A DNA stretch of 64,000 nt from Cherax quadricarinatus (GCF_038502225.1 NC_091355.1:11042448-11106447); one strand, 5' to 3'; counted from the first letter of the stretch, positions 42,540 to 52,764 are shown. Numbers and translations are program-made. The notes: generated from the sequence alone by a model not told the origin.

Positions 42540-43075
42540 ACTGCATCTTCCTTGCTTTCACTGATGCACATTGGTCCATGATGCGTTCAAATTCAGTTTC
42601 TTTTTCTATACTCAGCAGAGCAAGATAGAGTCTGCCTTGACCCATGGAGGCTCTCAAATAAGAAAGTAAGTTTTAACTTGCAGAATGATCTCTCACAGCT
42701 GGCGATGGAAACTGCGATGGTTAGCATTATCTGAATAGCAATGTGAAGATTGGAGAAGACGCTCTCATCTCCATAGTGAACAATAAATTCGAGAGGCTCT
42801 TCAGGTCTTGATATTTTCATGTTATAATTATTATAATCATTGGGGAGCGCTAAAAACCGTAGGATTATACAGCGCATGTGGGGGGGGGGATGGAAGATAT
42901 TCAGGCTCAATTCAGGGAACCGGAGCACAGATCCAATTCCACAGATCAAGAGCTCCTCACCAGGGTCAAGGAACCTCCCTTGAGGGAATATTTTCATGTT
43001 GGCCCGACTTGATTGCAACATTCTGCAATCCACAATTTTTTTTACATAGCTGCTATGCATCAGCATCAGAGTTGT
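42540..43075 (-). pseudogene. hAT transposase C-terminal (dimerisation) domain
   Basis: Excluding the SINE, the minus strand reads SSRANMKI, then RPEEPLEFIVHYGDESVFSN, LHIAIQIMLTIAVSIASCER, SFCKLKL, and after a frameshift near 42650 SYLRASMGQGRLYLALLSIE, KETEFERIMDQCAS. The LTIAVS.ASCERSFSKLKL core and the following LALLSIE are typical of the hAT dimerisation region. The catalytic acidic residues lie upstream and are not found. One frameshift plus the SINE insertion makes it inactive. The segment is too short to assign a hAT subfamily. Confidence 0.75.
42824..42987 (-). repeat. SINE-1, full length (164 bp), 13-bp TSD, inside the hAT relic
   Basis: Flanked by ATATTTTCATGTT at 42811-42823 and 42988-43000. 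Contains GGGGAGCGCTAAAAACCGTA, GGAGCACAGATCCAATTCCA and TCAAGAGCTCCTCACC. Same length as the copy at 41197. Confidence 0.88.
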
Positions 43076-43291
43076 ACAACTGGTTTAACAACCCAGTCAG
43101 CCTAGTGCTTCTCACCCATGATAATCAAAGACAGATAAAATACTTTTCTTACTATCCGAGGATGGCTCGTCTGACTTTAATAGAAACTGGTCAGCAGCGC
43201 CCCCCCTTCAAGTGGCGCCCAGGGCACGTGCCATGCCTTAGGTACGCCAATTACCTCTCCTGTCTCCACTGTTATATTAGTTAGTACTCTT

Positions 43292-43372
43292 AACGAAGAA
43301 GCCTGTTGTACAGGCGAAAAGGTTCGGCAGTAAAGATATCAAACTGTTGCACCTGTCTTATTCGTAAAGATA
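43292..43372 (+). repeat. PLE-type hammerhead-like hairpin
   Basis: ACGAAGAA, hairpin GCCTGT/ACAGGC (loop TGT), then GAAAAGGTTCGG (43293-43327), followed by GATATCAAACTGTTGCACCT as in the other PLE pieces. GAAAC is altered to GAAAA. Confidence 0.55.
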
Positions 43373-43845
43373 CTTGAGTATACGGACTAATTACCAAAAC
43401 AAATCCTACAAACCAGAGCCAGTGATATACTTCAAGTGCCAGAGGGACGGCCACTAGCAGTCGTCGCTAATACAAAAGTCTGCATAGAACATCTAATTTA
43501 AATGGACCTCCCGACCAGTCTTCTGGTCTTCTCTGCTTTTTCTCGCTCAGATATGAAGACAATGAATGTCCAGGACTAATCGAAACTAATTGAAAGTTTT
43601 CCCCTCATGTGCTGGTTATTTATGACCTGCATATATACAAGCTCCTGGTATTGAAATTCCCTAAAAAGACGAGCAGAACGTACAGAAGGAACCGGTGCTC
43701 TATACTGAAGATACACGGGAACAAAAACGCAAAGTTAACTTGCACCATAAACTGTAAAGATTAGATCCAACAAGACAAACTGAACTTTACTAAGAGAAGT
43801 AATGTATCAAGCATGTCTCCAGAAACGCCAAGGTAAGTAACCGGC
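43373..43845. other. Intergenic, no gene seen
   Basis: No recognised feature. Confidence 0.4.
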
Positions 43846-44334
43846 TTGAACGGTGGACATTCTATGTTCAAAGAACCACGTTGTCTGATATATAGTCTCG
43901 GCTCAAAACGGTCACAGGAAAGAAGGTTGCAAAAATTCAAGATCACTCTGAACCCCAGCAAGAGTCAGAGAAACGGATGCAACTATTCGCCTCCAAAGAA
44001 ACCTCCAAATAACCTCCTCAGAACGCCAATGACTCGCAATCGTAATTCCTTTCACAATGACAGGAAGATATTAGAATTGCATGTTGCAAAGCTGACCCGA
44101 CACTCCACATCTCTACTATCCATAATTATGCTCATCAGAAACCAGTCGAGTTTTAAGATGAGAGGAATATACAGAGGGAAAGCGGATGACTACATAGTAG
44201 ACACACTGAAGACCGGAGATCCCAAGGTGGTGACAGCAGGGATGTACCAACCCTCTATTAGAGAAATAAAAAAAAGGCCTTCACACCCAGAAGTTAAACC
44301 AACCCTTCAAATTATATTTATGTGGAAGTTTTAA
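43846..44334 (+). CDS. Unrecognised 162-codon ORF
   Basis: ATG-started frame, basic and Ser/Asn-rich, with no motif I recognise, no clear splice sites and no signal peptide. It lies between a PLE-type hairpin and SINE-1 scraps. It may be a fragment of an unlisted transposon or chance; I assign no function. Confidence 0.15.
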   Translation: MNGGHSMFKEPRCLIYSLGSKRSQERRLQKFKITLNPSKSQRNGCNYSPPKKPPNNLLRTPMTRNRNSFHNDRKILELHVAKLTRHSTSLLSIIMLIRNQSSFKMRGIYRGKADDYIVDTLKTGDPKVVTAGMYQPSIREIKKRPSHPEVKPTLQIIFMWKF

Positions 44335-44344
44335 ATCTCCGATG

Positions 44345-44400
44345 GTAGCTCCAATTCCATGGATCAAGAGCCCTTCACCGGCACCAAGGCACAATCCTTA
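44345..44400 (-). repeat. SINE-1 scrap
   Basis: CCATGGATCAAGAGCCCTTC and ACCGGCACCAAGG match the SINE-1 5' part. Confidence 0.45.
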
Positions 44401-44607
44401 ATGTTGCCTCTCACTCCATGCTATAACATGGGGAACCATGAGAAGAGGAAGCCATCCTGACTTATGAGGATAACAGAGGCTAGGAGTGCTCCCGACCACC
44501 TGGAGGATAACTACCATTACCTAACCCACAGCCAAAAAAGCCTTGCAAAATAAGATTAATTTCTGTCTAGCCGCATAGTTAAACTGGAAACAATGGTAAT
44601 AAATCGG

Positions 44608-44668
44608 CAGCATTATTATAATCAAAACCTAGCGCTAAACCTACTGGGGTCATACAGCACTGCAGGGT
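44608..44668 (-). repeat. 5'-truncated SINE-1
   Basis: CATTATTATAATCAAAACCT, AGCGCTAAACCTACTGG and GGTCATACAGCACTG: only the 3' about 60 bases of SINE-1. Confidence 0.65.
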
Positions 44669-44769
44669 AGCGAGTATTGCAAGAACAAAGCAGCTAGGGT
44701 GGAGAGGAGAACAGAAGTAGACATATAAAGGGCTGTGAGGAGTGCTAATGTAAGTATTATCAAAGTTTG

Positions 44770-45385
44770 TGTAGTAAATCACTCGCTGTCAAAAAGTCTA
44801 AGAGAGTCTGGGTCAAAGGTGGGTCCGTCAGTAAGAAGGGAAGATAAAGTGAGGGCGTTAGAGCGGTGACGACGCCGGAGGCAAATTCCGCATGCTCGAT
44901 GACAGACAGGGCAGTCCAAAATATGGTAAGTAAGACGGGTGTGCCCGATGCGGGAGAGCTCAGTCTCCCAACCTCGGCATCGATGGAAAGGACAGAAACC
45001 TAAACTTGGTTTGATTAAATGTAACTTGTTACGAGTCATATCGGACCAACGCTGTTGCCAACGGTTGCAATGACGGATAAAAATTATAGCAAAATAGCCT
45101 GAGAATGGAATATATCTGTAAACCTGGGAGGTCATGGACTGCTGACCGCGCAGCAGTCTGCCTGCTCATTGCCCTGAACATCAACATGGCCAGGCACCCA
45201 ACAAAAACCGATATCGTTTTTCTTGCCAGAAATGCGGCGAATCAATTTTTTTAATAGCTTGCAAAACACTTAAAGGAGTCTGAGACTACCACAAACGTCG
45301 ATGTAGGCATAGATGCAATATAGATAATTGCAATGAGAACTACATACAATTCGGCTGTATAAATGCTAGCCGTCTAATAAACGAC
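44770..45385 (-). pseudogene. Family F: RNase H and C-terminal zinc-like domain of a non-LTR element
   Basis: On the minus strand, near 45340, ASIYTAELYVVLIAI (RNase H glutamate motif) is followed by a VVSDS block near 45275 and FCWVPGHVDVQGNEQAD near 45150-45210 (the late H/D motif). Then the frame 44779-45135 gives RHCNRWQQRWSD, LHLIKPSLGF, RIGHTRLTYHILDCPVCHRA, the HTRLTH...CPxC type C-terminal domain found in I, R1 and jockey-like elements. The frame is shifted between the two parts. No RT portion of F is found; family A sequence begins beyond 45395. RNase H removes the RNA strand from RNA/DNA hybrids. Confidence 0.75.
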
Positions 45386-45394
45386 CTCGCACTA

Positions 45395-45485
45395 CGCTGT
45401 TAGGGAAAGTACTCGAGGGCCTGATCCCAAATCTGCACACTACCATAACAATATACTGGAGTGAGAGATATGGGAGGTGTAAAAT
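45395..45485 (+). pseudogene. Family A ORF2 C-terminal scrap
   Basis: Translates as LEGLIPNLHTTIT and ERYGRCKI, matching LEGLVPNLHTKIT and RLGRRC of family A. It directly precedes the truncated ORF1 of the next A copy, so two A copies abut here. Confidence 0.65.
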
Positions 45486-46541
45486 AAACTCAGTGAGGAA
45501 AATCTGTGGACTAAAATCACAAGGGTATTAAAAGAGGATAACATCAAAGCTGCTTTCATAGACAACCTGGAAGCTTTCTACAACAGATGGGAACAAAAAA
45601 AGTCTGGGCTGAATGGTACTGCCCTTGATACTGGCCATGTAGTCAGAAACTGTAAGGCTGGAGGTGATGTCCTGGTAGTCAGTAAATGTGGGGCTGATAG
45701 TGCTGTCCTGGGAGACAGTAATGGTGAAGCTGGAGGTGCTGTCCTGGGAGACAGTAATGGTGAAGCTGGAGATTTTGTCCAGGTAGTCGGGAATTATACG
45801 CAGGAAGGAATACATATAAATGACCTCATAGGGGACAGGAGCCGTAGTGGGGAAACAAGTGTAGTCAAAGATAAGATAAAACCAATATTGCAAACTAGAA
45901 ATACCACAGGAAATAGCAAACAAGAGGACTCCACTAGCTATAGTGAGGATATATTACCAAAAACAACTGGTGGGAGCTCCATTGTTGGTGCTAGGGAGGA
46001 TAGGAATAAGACAGGGAAACATGCACCAACAGGGAATACAGTCACAGAAACCCAAGGCAAACGGAAACCAAGCCTGTGCACATACTATGCACTTGGTATC
46101 TGCAGACATGGGAAATCTGGAAAAACAGATGGGATGTGCAACTATGACCACCCTAGAAAATGCCATGCTCATATGACAACAGGAAAATGCAAACTCCCTT
46201 CCTGTAAGCTTTTTCACCCTGAAATGTGTACCTCTTCAGTACAGGAAAGACTGTGCTATAACTTAAATTGCCAGGCACACCATCTAAAGGGTACAAAAAG
46301 ATACAAAACATCCAGGCCATGGGAAAACCTGGGTAGCCACAGCCACTCAAGAGGGAGAGGTTTTTTAGTGCCAGGAAGAAAAAAAAAACTGGCAGGAAAT
46401 GGCAGAAATCGTACACCAAATCCAGTCATTCCTGGAGTGGAACCACAGTCGATGGCCTCCACTCCAAACCAACTGATACAGATACTTATGCCGGAAAAAA
46501 ATCCCCCACCCCCAGTACCAACAATACCACCAGTCCGATGA
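45486..46541 (+). CDS. A2 ORF1, N-terminally truncated, triple CCCH zinc fingers
   Basis: 351 codons open with no ATG at the left (truncated). It starts KLSEENLWTKITRVLKE, equivalent to the ELWAGIRKVLRR zone of A1. A 36-base in-frame tandem duplication at 45702-45773 encodes AVLGDSNGEAGG/D twice. The zinc-finger block at about 46075-46285 reads C-x7-C-x11-C-x3-H, C-x8-C-x4-C-x3-H, C-x8-C-x4-C-x3-H, the same spacing as A1. The C-terminus is Pro-rich (PEKNPPPPVPTIPPVR). The stop TGA at 46539-46541 overlaps the ORF2 ATG at 46538-46540. The PHD-like part is lost. RNA binding is inferred from the CCCH class. Confidence 0.8.
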   Translation, partial: KLSEENLWTKITRVLKEDNIKAAFIDNLEAFYNRWEQKKSGLNGTALDTGHVVRNCKAGGDVLVVSKCGADSAVLGDSNGEAGGAVLGDSNGEAGDFVQVVGNYTQEGIHINDLIGDRSRSGETSVVKDKIKPILQTRNTTGNSKQEDSTSYSEDILPKTTGGSSIVGAREDRNKTGKHAPTGNTVTETQGKRKPSLCTYYALGICRHGKSGKTDGMCNYDHPRKCHAHMTTGKCKLPSCKLFHPEMCTSSVQERLCYNLNCQAHHLKGTKRYKTSRPWENLGSHSHSRGRGFLVPGRKKKLAGNGRNRTPNPVIPGVEPQSMASTPNQLIQILMPEKNPPPPVPTIPPVR

Positions 46542-49500
46542 CATTCTTCTTTGCAAATATACAGGGTCTAAAGCCAGCAACAAGCAACAAAATACCTTTC
46601 ATCCGTGGACTGCTTGCAGAGGCAAAGGCAATGTTCGCGGCTTTCACTGAGACCCACATAAAGGATCACTTGGACAACGAAATACGGATCCCAGGTTACA
46701 ACCTATACAGATGTGACAGAGTGAACAGGCAAAACGGGGGTGGGGGTTGGCCTGTACATTGCAGAGTCACTTGTTTGCACAGAACTGCTAAATGCCTCAA
46801 ATGATGTAGTGGAAGTTTTAGCAGTAAAGGTCGAGAACCAAAACCTAGTCATTGTGGTAGTCTACAAGCCTCCGGATGCAACATCCCAGCAATTCCAGGA
46901 ACAGCTGTTAAAAATTGACCACTGTCTGGAAAATCTTCCAGCTCCTGCACCCAACATCTTGCTCCTGGGGGATTTCAACTTAAGGCACCTAAAATGGAGG
47001 AATATAGCAAATAATATTGTTGCAGTAATAACACCAGGAGGCAGCTCTGATGAAAACTCACACTCACACGAGCTCTTAAATCTCTGCACAAAATTCAATT
47101 TAAACCAGCACATAATAGAGCCTATAAGACTGGAGAATACACTAGACCTCATCTTCACTAACAATGATGATCTGATAAGAAATGTCACCATATCAACAAC
47201 AATATACTCAGATCACAACATAATTGAGGTTCAGACATGTATGCGTGGAGCCCCAGACCGACATAATGAAACTAGTCACGAGGGAGCATTCACCAAATTC
47301 AACTTCAATAACAAAAACAAAGTGGGACCAAGTAAACCAAGTCCTAACCGATATAAGCTGGGAAGATATACTAAGCAACACAGACCCCAACGTATGCCTA
47401 GAACAGATTAACTTGGTGGCACTCGATGTATGCACAAGGCTTATTCCTCTAAGAAAAAGGAGGAGTAGATGTAAAATAGAAAGAGACAGGCGCTCCCTTT
47501 ACAGGCGACGGAAAAGAATAACAGAGCGGCTAAAAGAGGTCAATATATCTGAAATGCGTAGGGAGACACTGGTCAGAGAAATAGCAAGCATCGAACTCAA
47601 GCTAAAGGAATCTTATAGGAGTCAGGAATCGCGGGAAGAACTAAAAGCCATAAATGAAATCGAAAGAAACCCAAAGTATTTCTTCTCCTATGCCAAATCA
47701 AAGTCGAGAACAACATCCAGTATTGGGCCCCTACTTAAACAAGATGGGTCTTACACAGATGACAGCAAGGAAATGAGTGAGCTACTCAAGTCCCAATATG
47801 ACTCAGTTTTTAGCAAGCCGCTAACCAGACAGAGTCGAAGATCAAAACGAATTTTTTATGAGAGCCACAAAATTTGGTTAACACAAGCCTATCCGATGTT
47901 ATCCTGACGCCAAATGACTTCGAACAGGCGATAAATGACATGCCCATGCACTCTGCCCCAGGGCCAGACTCATGGAACTCCGTGTTCATCAAGAACTGCA
48001 AGAAGCCCCTATCACGAGCCTTTTCCTTCCTATGGAGAGGGAGCATGGACACGAGGGTCGTCCCACAGTTACTAAAAACAACAGACATAGCCCCACTCCA
48101 CAAAGGGGGCAGTAAAGCAACAGCAAAGAACTACAGACCGATAGCACTAACATCCCATATCATAAAAATCTTTGAAAGGGTCCTAAGAAGCAAGATCACC
48201 ACCCATCTAGAAACCCATCAGTTACACAACCCAGGGCAACATGGGTTTAGAACAGGTCGCTCCTGTCTGTCTCAACTATTGGATCACTACGACAAGGTCC
48301 TAAATGCACTAGAAGATAAAAAGAATGCAGATGTAATATATACAGACTTTGCAAAAGCCTTCGACAAGTGTGACCATGGCGTAATAGCGCACAAAATGCG
48401 TGCTAAAGGGATAACAGGAAAAGTCAGTCGATGGATCTATAATTTCCTCACTAACAGAACACAGAGAGTAGTCGTCAACAGAGTAAAGTCCGAGGCAGCT
48501 ACGGTGAAAAGCTCTGTTCCACAAGGCACAGTACTCGCTCCCATCTTGTTCCTCATCCTCATATCCGACATAGACAAGGATGTCAGCCACAGCACCGTGT
48601 CTTCCTTTGCAGATGACACCCGAATCTGCATGACAGTGTCTTCCATTGCAGACACTGCAAGGCTCCAGGCGGACATCAACCGAATCTTTCAGTGGGCTGC
48701 AGAAAACAATATGAAGTTCAACGATGAGAAATTTCAATTACTCAGATATGGTAAACACGAGGAAATTAAATCTTCATCAGACTACAAAACAAATTCTGGC
48801 CACAAAATAGAGCGAAACACCAATGTCAAAGACCTGGGAGTGATCATGTCGGAGGATCTCACCTTCAAGGACCATAACATTGTATCAATCGCATCTGCTA
48901 GAAAAATGACAGGATGGATAATGAGAACCTTCAAAACTAGGGAGGCCAAGCCCATGATGACACTCTTCAGGTCACTTGTTCTATCTAGGCTGGAATATTG
49001 CTGCACACTAACAGCACCTTTCAAGGCAGGTGAAATTGCTGACCTAGAAAATGTACAGAGAACCTTCACGGCGCGCATAACGGAGATAAAACACCTCAAT
49101 TACTGGGAGCGCTTGAGGTTCCTGAACCTGTATTCCCTGGAACGCAGGTGGGAGAGATACATGATTATATACACCTGGAAAATCCTAGAGGGACTAGTAC
49201 CGAACTTGCACACGAAAATCACTCACTACGAAAGCAAAAGACTTGGCAGACGATGCAACATCCCCCCAATGAAAAGCAGGGGTGTCACTAGCACGTTAAG
49301 AGACCATACAATAAGTGTCAGGGGCCCGAGACTGTTCAACTGCCTCCCAGCATACATAAGGGGGATTACCACAGACCCCTGGCAGTCTTCAAGCTGGCAC
49401 TGGACAAGCACCTAAAGTCGGTTCCTGACCAGCCGGGCTGTGGCTCGTATGTTGGTTTGCGTGCAGCCAGCAGCAACAGCCTGGTTGATCAGGCTCTGAT

Positions 49501-49543
49501 CCACAAGGAGGCCTGGTCACAGACCGAGCCGCGGGGGCGTTGA
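46538..49543 (+). pseudogene. A2 ORF2: endonuclease and RT, several frameshifts
   Basis: Pieces: 46538-46760 (MTFFFANIQGLKPATSNK, TETHIKDHLD), 46740-47320 (GVGLYIAESLVCTELL, VVYKPPDATSQQ, LLLGDFNLRHLKW, LDLIFTNNDDLI, YSDHNIIEV), 47320-47870 (LRKRRSRCKIERDRRSLYRR, YFFSYAKSKSRTTSSIGPL) and 47874-49370 (SAPGPDSWNSVFIKNCKKPL, NYRPIALTSHIIK, QHGFRTGRSCLSQLLDHYD, YTDFAKAFDKCDHG, SSVPQGTVLAPILF, SSFADDTRI, YSLERRWERY). A shift near 49370 leads to the C-terminal GYVGLR-type end and TGA at 49541-49543. All catalytic motifs are present. Domain order equals A1; no RNase H. Confidence 0.88.
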
Positions 49544-49575
49544 CCCCCGGAACTCTCTCCAGGTAAACTCCAGGA

Positions 49576-49795
49576 GCAGGGGTGCGGTGGAGACAAGGGA
49601 ACACTGTATCAACATCCTGGGTCCCAGACTATTCAACATCTTACCAAGAGGAAAACTGGACAAGGTGCCTGATTAACCAGGCTGTGATGGATATGTGGGG
49701 CAGTGGGCCTCTAGCAGCAACAGCCTGGTTGACTAGGGAAGCACCAGACGAGCCTTACCCATGGTCGGGCTCAGAGTGTAGAGAAACTCTCGAAA
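49576..49795 (+). pseudogene. Diverged family A-like C-terminal fragment
   Basis: In frames: TREHCINILGPRLFNILP (compare RDHTISVRGPRLFNCLP) and KVPD.PGCDGYVG...SSSNSLVD (compare KSVPDQPGCGSYVG...ASSNSLVD). Its tail TCGAAACTCTTCAAAGG differs from family A, so it is a relative rather than a copy. Confidence 0.65.
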
Positions 49796-49930
49796 CTCTT
49801 CAAAGGTACTGCTGCGAATTCGATACCGTCAGAGGATTTGGAAACGTCAGTGTACAATGCAACATGAGAATGAGACCGGAAGTGGTTAAGAAAAAGAGAA
49901 GCGACTGTAGGTATCTGGGCTTTCGCATAG
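49796..49930. other. Short unassigned piece between A-like fragments
   Basis: No motif recognised. Confidence 0.3.
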
Positions 49931-49934
49931 TACA

Positions 49935-50203
49935 CTAAAAGAAAATATAATAAGTGTCCAAGGTCCAAGACTATTCAATAGCCTCCCACCATGCATAAGG
50001 GGAATTACCAATAGGCCCCTGACTGCCTTCAAGAGGGAGATGGACAGATATTTAGTCTGTGCCGGATTACCCGGGCTGGGGTTCGTTAGTTGGACTGCGT
50101 GCGGTCAGCAGTAACAGCCTTGTTGATCAGGCCCTGATCCAATGGGAGGTCTGGTCATGGACCGGGCTGCGGGGGCGTTGATCCCCGGAATACCTTCCAG
50201 GTA
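49935..50203 (+). pseudogene. Family A C-terminal fragment
   Basis: ISVQGPRLFNSLPPCIRGIT, NRPLTAFKREMDRYL, then the CGxx-SGPDP-GGLV zone and GGGCTGCGGGGGCGTTGATC, ending TTCCAGGTAG. Closer to A1 than to A2. Confidence 0.75.
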
Positions 50204-50325
50204 GACACGGCAGTGGGGAAGAACAAACACGAACTATCGGAACTTCCCAGAGGGGAATTGAAAAATTAGATGCTAAAGGAACATATAAAGGTGGCAACTA
50301 CAAACCGACAGCAGTGGCATTAAAA

Positions 50326-50567
50326 TTATCATGGAGAAGCGCTAAACCCATAGGGATTATTCTCTTCAGAACGCCTTTTCTCTCTAGGCTAGAATATTGC
50401 AGTACACTAACGGCCCCTTTCAAGGCAGGCGAAACTGCTGACCTGGAGAATATACAGAGAAATGATCTAGGGAATATACTGAGAACTGATCTAGGGAATT
50501 GGAGCACAGATTCAATTCCTTATATCAAGAGCCTCTCACCAGCATCAAGGAATGTTCCCTTGAGGGG
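50326..50567 (-). repeat. Chimeric SINE-1 with internal family A segment, 13-bp TSD
   Basis: Flanked by AGTGGCATTAAAA (50313-50325) and AGTGGTATTAAAA (50568-50580). The ends are SINE-1: TTATCATGGAGAAGCGCTAA and ACCCATAGGGATTATTC at the left, GGGAATTGGAGCACAGATTC to CCCTTGAGGGG at the right. In place of the usual about 45 middle bases there are about 120 bases, at about 50368-50490, of which about 90 match family A RT (CTCTCTAGGCTAGAATATTG, CCCCTTTCAAGGCAGGCGAA). The A segment is in plus orientation, antisense to the SINE. Confidence 0.75.
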
Positions 50568-50639
50568 AGTGGTATTAAAAGTCCTTCAGCAGCATCAAAG
50601 AGCCATCTTCTTCTCTTTGCGCCTCCCTCCCCTGTCTTG

Positions 50640-50770
50640 TTTCTTGCTTGCCTTGAAGATCTGTTCCGAGGAATTGGAGCTGCTCTCCGCTACCTGGAAT
50701 TAACCCCCGATTGTTTCCCCATTCTACAGGTGCGGTGTGACCTACACAGGTTTAGCGCTTCCCCGTTAAC
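50640..50770 (+). repeat. SINE-1 relic, plus strand
   Basis: GATCTGTTCCGAGGAATTGG, AGCTGCTCTCCGCTACCTGG and ACACAGGTTTAGCGCTTCCC follow reversed SINE-1. Confidence 0.6.
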
Positions 50771-52008
50771 ATAAGCTTGTTTGTCTTTCTTCCAACAACT
50801 ATCATGGAAGAGTTAATGTGACGCCTTGGATCAAAAGCCTCTCGTCGACATCAAGTTAATACATCGAGAAAAGATAATGTGATGTCTTGGATCAAAGCAT
50901 CGACCACTAAAGAAGCGTTGACGACACCAGCGAGCTTCAGGATGATGAGAAGCTGACGTAGGAGTGCAAGATGTTGCAAAACTCTGTAATGTGTGCAATG
51001 TAACACACTATTCCACTAAATAGAAACAATAATAATTATAATAATTAGAAGCTAACGTACGGGTGCAGAGGCTCAGTAATGAGTACAATGTAACTATTCC
51101 AGTAAATAGAAAAAATCAATAATAATAAAGTTAAGCGCTAAACCCGAAAGGGCCATGCAGAAACAACTATAAAGAGAATGATATGCAACTTATGTCAATC
51201 AGATGTGAAAAATTCTGGCAAGTACGTCCGATTTTTCAATGAAGCTAATACATAGCTTGGCTTGTGTTATGTAGGGTTCTGCATGACATTGTAATGTATA
51301 AACAGTAGAGAAGCGTGCCATAATAGTATGAATGTTATAATTGTAAAGCATAATTTTATAATTCATAATGTGCATTTGGGGGTACCGTAAAGTACTTTAA
51401 ACTGTAAATGTAAGGAAATCCTGCCAGGGATTTATTTTCCAACTGTTTTGGTTAGCGGGTGAGCGTGGCTTGGGGGTAGTCAATGTAGTCAGCATAGCAT
51501 GGAGGCTGGCGTCGGAGACGCCGTGTATTTAAGCTAAATTTTGTAGTTGTGTACTCCTTTTGTTTAGCTAACTCAAGCCATAGGCTCTTCTATGGTTTAC
51601 TTGTATGCTCACCCAGGCTCTGACATGGTCAGGGTGCTGTGGGATGAGTGAGGAAATAAGAAATGGGGTCGGTATTGGAGTAGTGAAGGGGCGCTGGTTA
51701 GGCTGTGTGTATGTTTTGCTGGACTCTCCTGGAGCCTGCTTCTTGTGTGCCGTTATTTGGGCGTTTAGGATTGGATATATATGAAGGTGTTTTCTAGAGT
51801 GTGTATATATGGTTAACCCTCTGTTAACCAACCCATTGAAGTAACAAATGCTGGTTTAACGCTTTGTTTTATCTGGGATAGCCCTGGGTGGCCGGTTTCT
51901 GCCTGAGATGTGTGTGACTTTTACCTTTGCCCTTAGACAAGGCTTAAGCCCCCAGGTAATCCCACCTTTCTGCGTAATAGCTTGATACCAAGAAGCAGAG
52001 AGGCACAC
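50771..52008. other. Intergenic with SINE-1 scraps
   Basis: No supported gene. ATAAAGTTAAGCGCTAAACC near 51126 is a SINE-1 3' end, and two GATGTCTTGGATCAAAG-type words lie near 50822 and 50882. Nothing is recognised at 51200-52000. Confidence 0.4.
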
Positions 52009-52090
52009 ACTGATCGTTCTTGACTTTTCAAGAGATGAGCCGAGTTGTAATCAACTCTGCTCATCTCTTGAAAAGTCTAGAACGATCAGT
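52009..52090. repeat. 82-bp near-perfect hairpin
   Basis: ACTGATCGTTCTTGACTTTT, CAAGAGATGAGC pairs with its inverted copy across GAGTTG-TAAT-CAACTC. Arms of 39 bases, a 4-base loop, about two mismatches. Confidence 0.9.
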
Positions 52091-52273
52091 TATTTGACAT
52101 CAACAAAAAGGATATAAATAAGATGCTGAAAATATATACGTGAGAAATCACGAAAGTGCCTGGAAATTCACTATTTTTTTTTCACAGTGGTTATTTGGCA
52201 TGCTGTGATGTCACTTGTTTATTGCAATCTTACTGCTCATTTCCACCCCCCGTGGCTCGTCTTGCGCACACAC

Positions 52274-52327
<54 letters not shown>
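52274..52327. repeat. AT microsatellite
   Basis: About 25 AT units after a short ACACACAC. Confidence 0.97.
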
Positions 52328-52329
<2 letters not shown>

Positions 52330-52764
52330 GGTATACAAAAAATTGGAGTGGAACATTTATATAAATAATATAGATTATGCAAAATAATTGCAGGTAATTG
52401 CGGCTCTTGTGCACCTTCAACAGCGCAACAGTATGCATGTTTAAAACAGGCGAGATGCACACTATTGAGAATGGTTGGGTGAAAATGTGAGCGGCTTCAT
52501 AGCTTTTTTCATTCCCGTGTTAGGAGTACTTGCAGGTGCTCTGGGTCACCAGCTGTGTACATAGGAGTGGTCGGATGGTTAAGTAATGAAGTCTAAGCAT
52601 TCCTGCACGAACATCCTATAGGTGACGTAGCTCGTCTTATTACGTATGCGAACAAGATACACTATACATGTTCACCACTAATATATAACCCTATCCTAAG
52701 TGACAAGCTGCAGACAGATTCTACACGGGATAACACACGTGTTGTGCAAGATGCACTTCACGTG
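52328..52764. other. Intergenic, no gene seen
   Basis: No recognised feature. Confidence 0.4.

Larger units (their letters stand above)
42381..43248 (-). mobile_element. hAT DNA-transposon relic, interrupted by SINE-1
   Basis: A hAT transposase C-terminal segment lies on the minus strand. Possible degenerate terminal inverted repeats are GGCATATCTACGG at 42381-42393 and CCTTAGGTACGCC at 43236-43248 (10 of 13 positions agree when one is inverted). Both ends also hold GGCGCC/AGCGCC and GGCA words. An 8-bp TSD is not clear. A SINE-1 with its own TSD interrupts it at 42824-42987. Confidence 0.6.
45486..49575 (+). mobile_element. Family A non-LTR retrotransposon, second long copy (A2)
   Basis: 5'-truncated within ORF1, then ORF1 to 46541, ORF2 46538-49543 with several frameshifts, and a short tail TGACCCCCGGAACTCTCTCC with AGGTAAACTCCAGG ending near 49575. 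It is closest to the fragments 1-994 and 21679-22575. The frameshifts seem few for its length, so it is fairly young but dead. Confidence 0.88.

Noticed and set aside
43846..44334. 162-codon ORF as a host gene
   Set aside because: No motif, no splice or poly(A) signals recognised, repeats on both sides; kept only as a low-confidence entry.
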